Origin: Leptospirillum sp037442005
GTDB lineage: Bacteria; Nitrospirota; Leptospirillia; Leptospirillales; Leptospirillaceae
DNA: 7,109 nucleotides
Direction of reading: 5' to 3'
Assembly (NCBI GenBank): GCA_037442005.1
Contig: JBBIRA010000071.1
Location: forward strand, 1-7,109
This document shows, one piece after another, positions 6,957 to 7,109 of the stretch; within the stretch, counting starts at the first letter, position 1, and each line of letters opens with the position of its first letter. The notes beneath the pieces are model-generated. The model saw nothing but the letters and a program-made list of their open reading frames with translations, had not been told where the DNA came from and ran no database searches. The position numbers and the translations under genes are program-made.

Positions 6957-7109
6957 GCGGGGATCTCCAGGAGGTTGGTCAGTGGGGAATCGGATGGCTC
7001 CGGAACGGGAACTTCCACGGGCCGAAGCGGGAAGCGGACGGTTTTGGGCGATGAAAAGGGGGCGGTCTCAAGCCAGGTGTCGAGACCGAGCCGTCCCCGG
7101 CGAAGCTGA
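6953..7109 (-). CDS. tssG: TssG, T6SS baseplate subunit (C-terminal end only)
   Basis: Partial gene: only the last 51 codons and the TGA stop lie in the window, and the 5' part is beyond the right edge. The visible protein opens with QLRRGRLGLDTWLE, which matches the conserved ending of TssG (ImpH/VasB family), where an R-L-G-x-x-T-W-L motif lies close to the C-terminus. TssG forms the baseplate wedge with TssE, TssF and TssK in the cytoplasm. After the motif come about 38 more residues rich in proline and valine (for example RPVEVPVPEPSDSP), which seems a longer tail than usual, although the family end is variable. The stop overlaps the tssH start as ATGA, which suggests translational coupling. 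The identification rests on a short motif plus position directly before clpV, a common T6SS gene order, so the frame is firm and the name is likely. Confidence 0.82.
   Translation of the reverse strand, partial: QLRRGRLGLDTWLETAPFSSPKTVRFPLRPVEVPVPEPSDSPLTNLLEIPA
6965..6968 (-). promoter_or_regulatory. Ribosome binding site of tssH
   Basis: GGAG on the minus strand lies eight bases before the tssH ATG and inside the last codons of tssG. It supports the annotated start. Ribosomes finishing tssG would stop on this site. Confidence 0.6.

Overview
The window is a fragment of a type VI secretion system (T6SS) gene cluster. All genes read on the minus strand, so transcription runs from the right edge to the left. 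A T6SS implies a diderm (Gram-negative) bacterium. The DNA is moderately GC-rich and the proteins are ordinary for the families, but I cannot name a taxon from this sequence alone.

In transcription order the layout is: (1) the last 51 codons of a TssG baseplate protein (6953-7109, cut by the right edge); (2) tssH/clpV, the AAA+ ATPase that recycles the contracted sheath (4311-6956), whose ATG overlaps the tssG stop as ATGA; (3) a vgrG/tssI gene (2803-4308), starting two bases after the tssH stop; (4) a 269-residue protein (1936-2745) that I do not recognise as a named family, but whose middle is a regular eight-residue repeat of the VxGxxxxx type known from the needle of phage T4 gp5 and the C-terminal part of VgrGs; (5) a large DUF2169 protein that starts at 1844 and runs off the left edge as it enters pentapeptide repeats. 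Spacing is tight throughout (overlap, 2, 57 and 91 bases), each gene has a plausible ribosome binding site, and I see no internal promoter or terminator, so this looks like one transcription unit.

The parts fit one machine. TssG belongs to the baseplate wedge, VgrG sits at the tip of the inner tube, ClpV disassembles the used sheath, and DUF2169 proteins are known adaptors that help load PAAR-like (often DUF4150) tips and effectors onto VgrG. The cargo gene would be expected beyond the left edge.

The most interesting feature is that VgrG ends just after its gp5-like OB fold and has no needle, while the next gene encodes a free-standing protein with fourteen glycines at exact eight-residue spacing, the signature of a gp5-type triple-stranded beta-helix. 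The two genes share a reading frame and are separated by two in-frame TGA codons. I infer a two-piece (split) T6SS spike, in which the hub and the needle are separate polypeptides.
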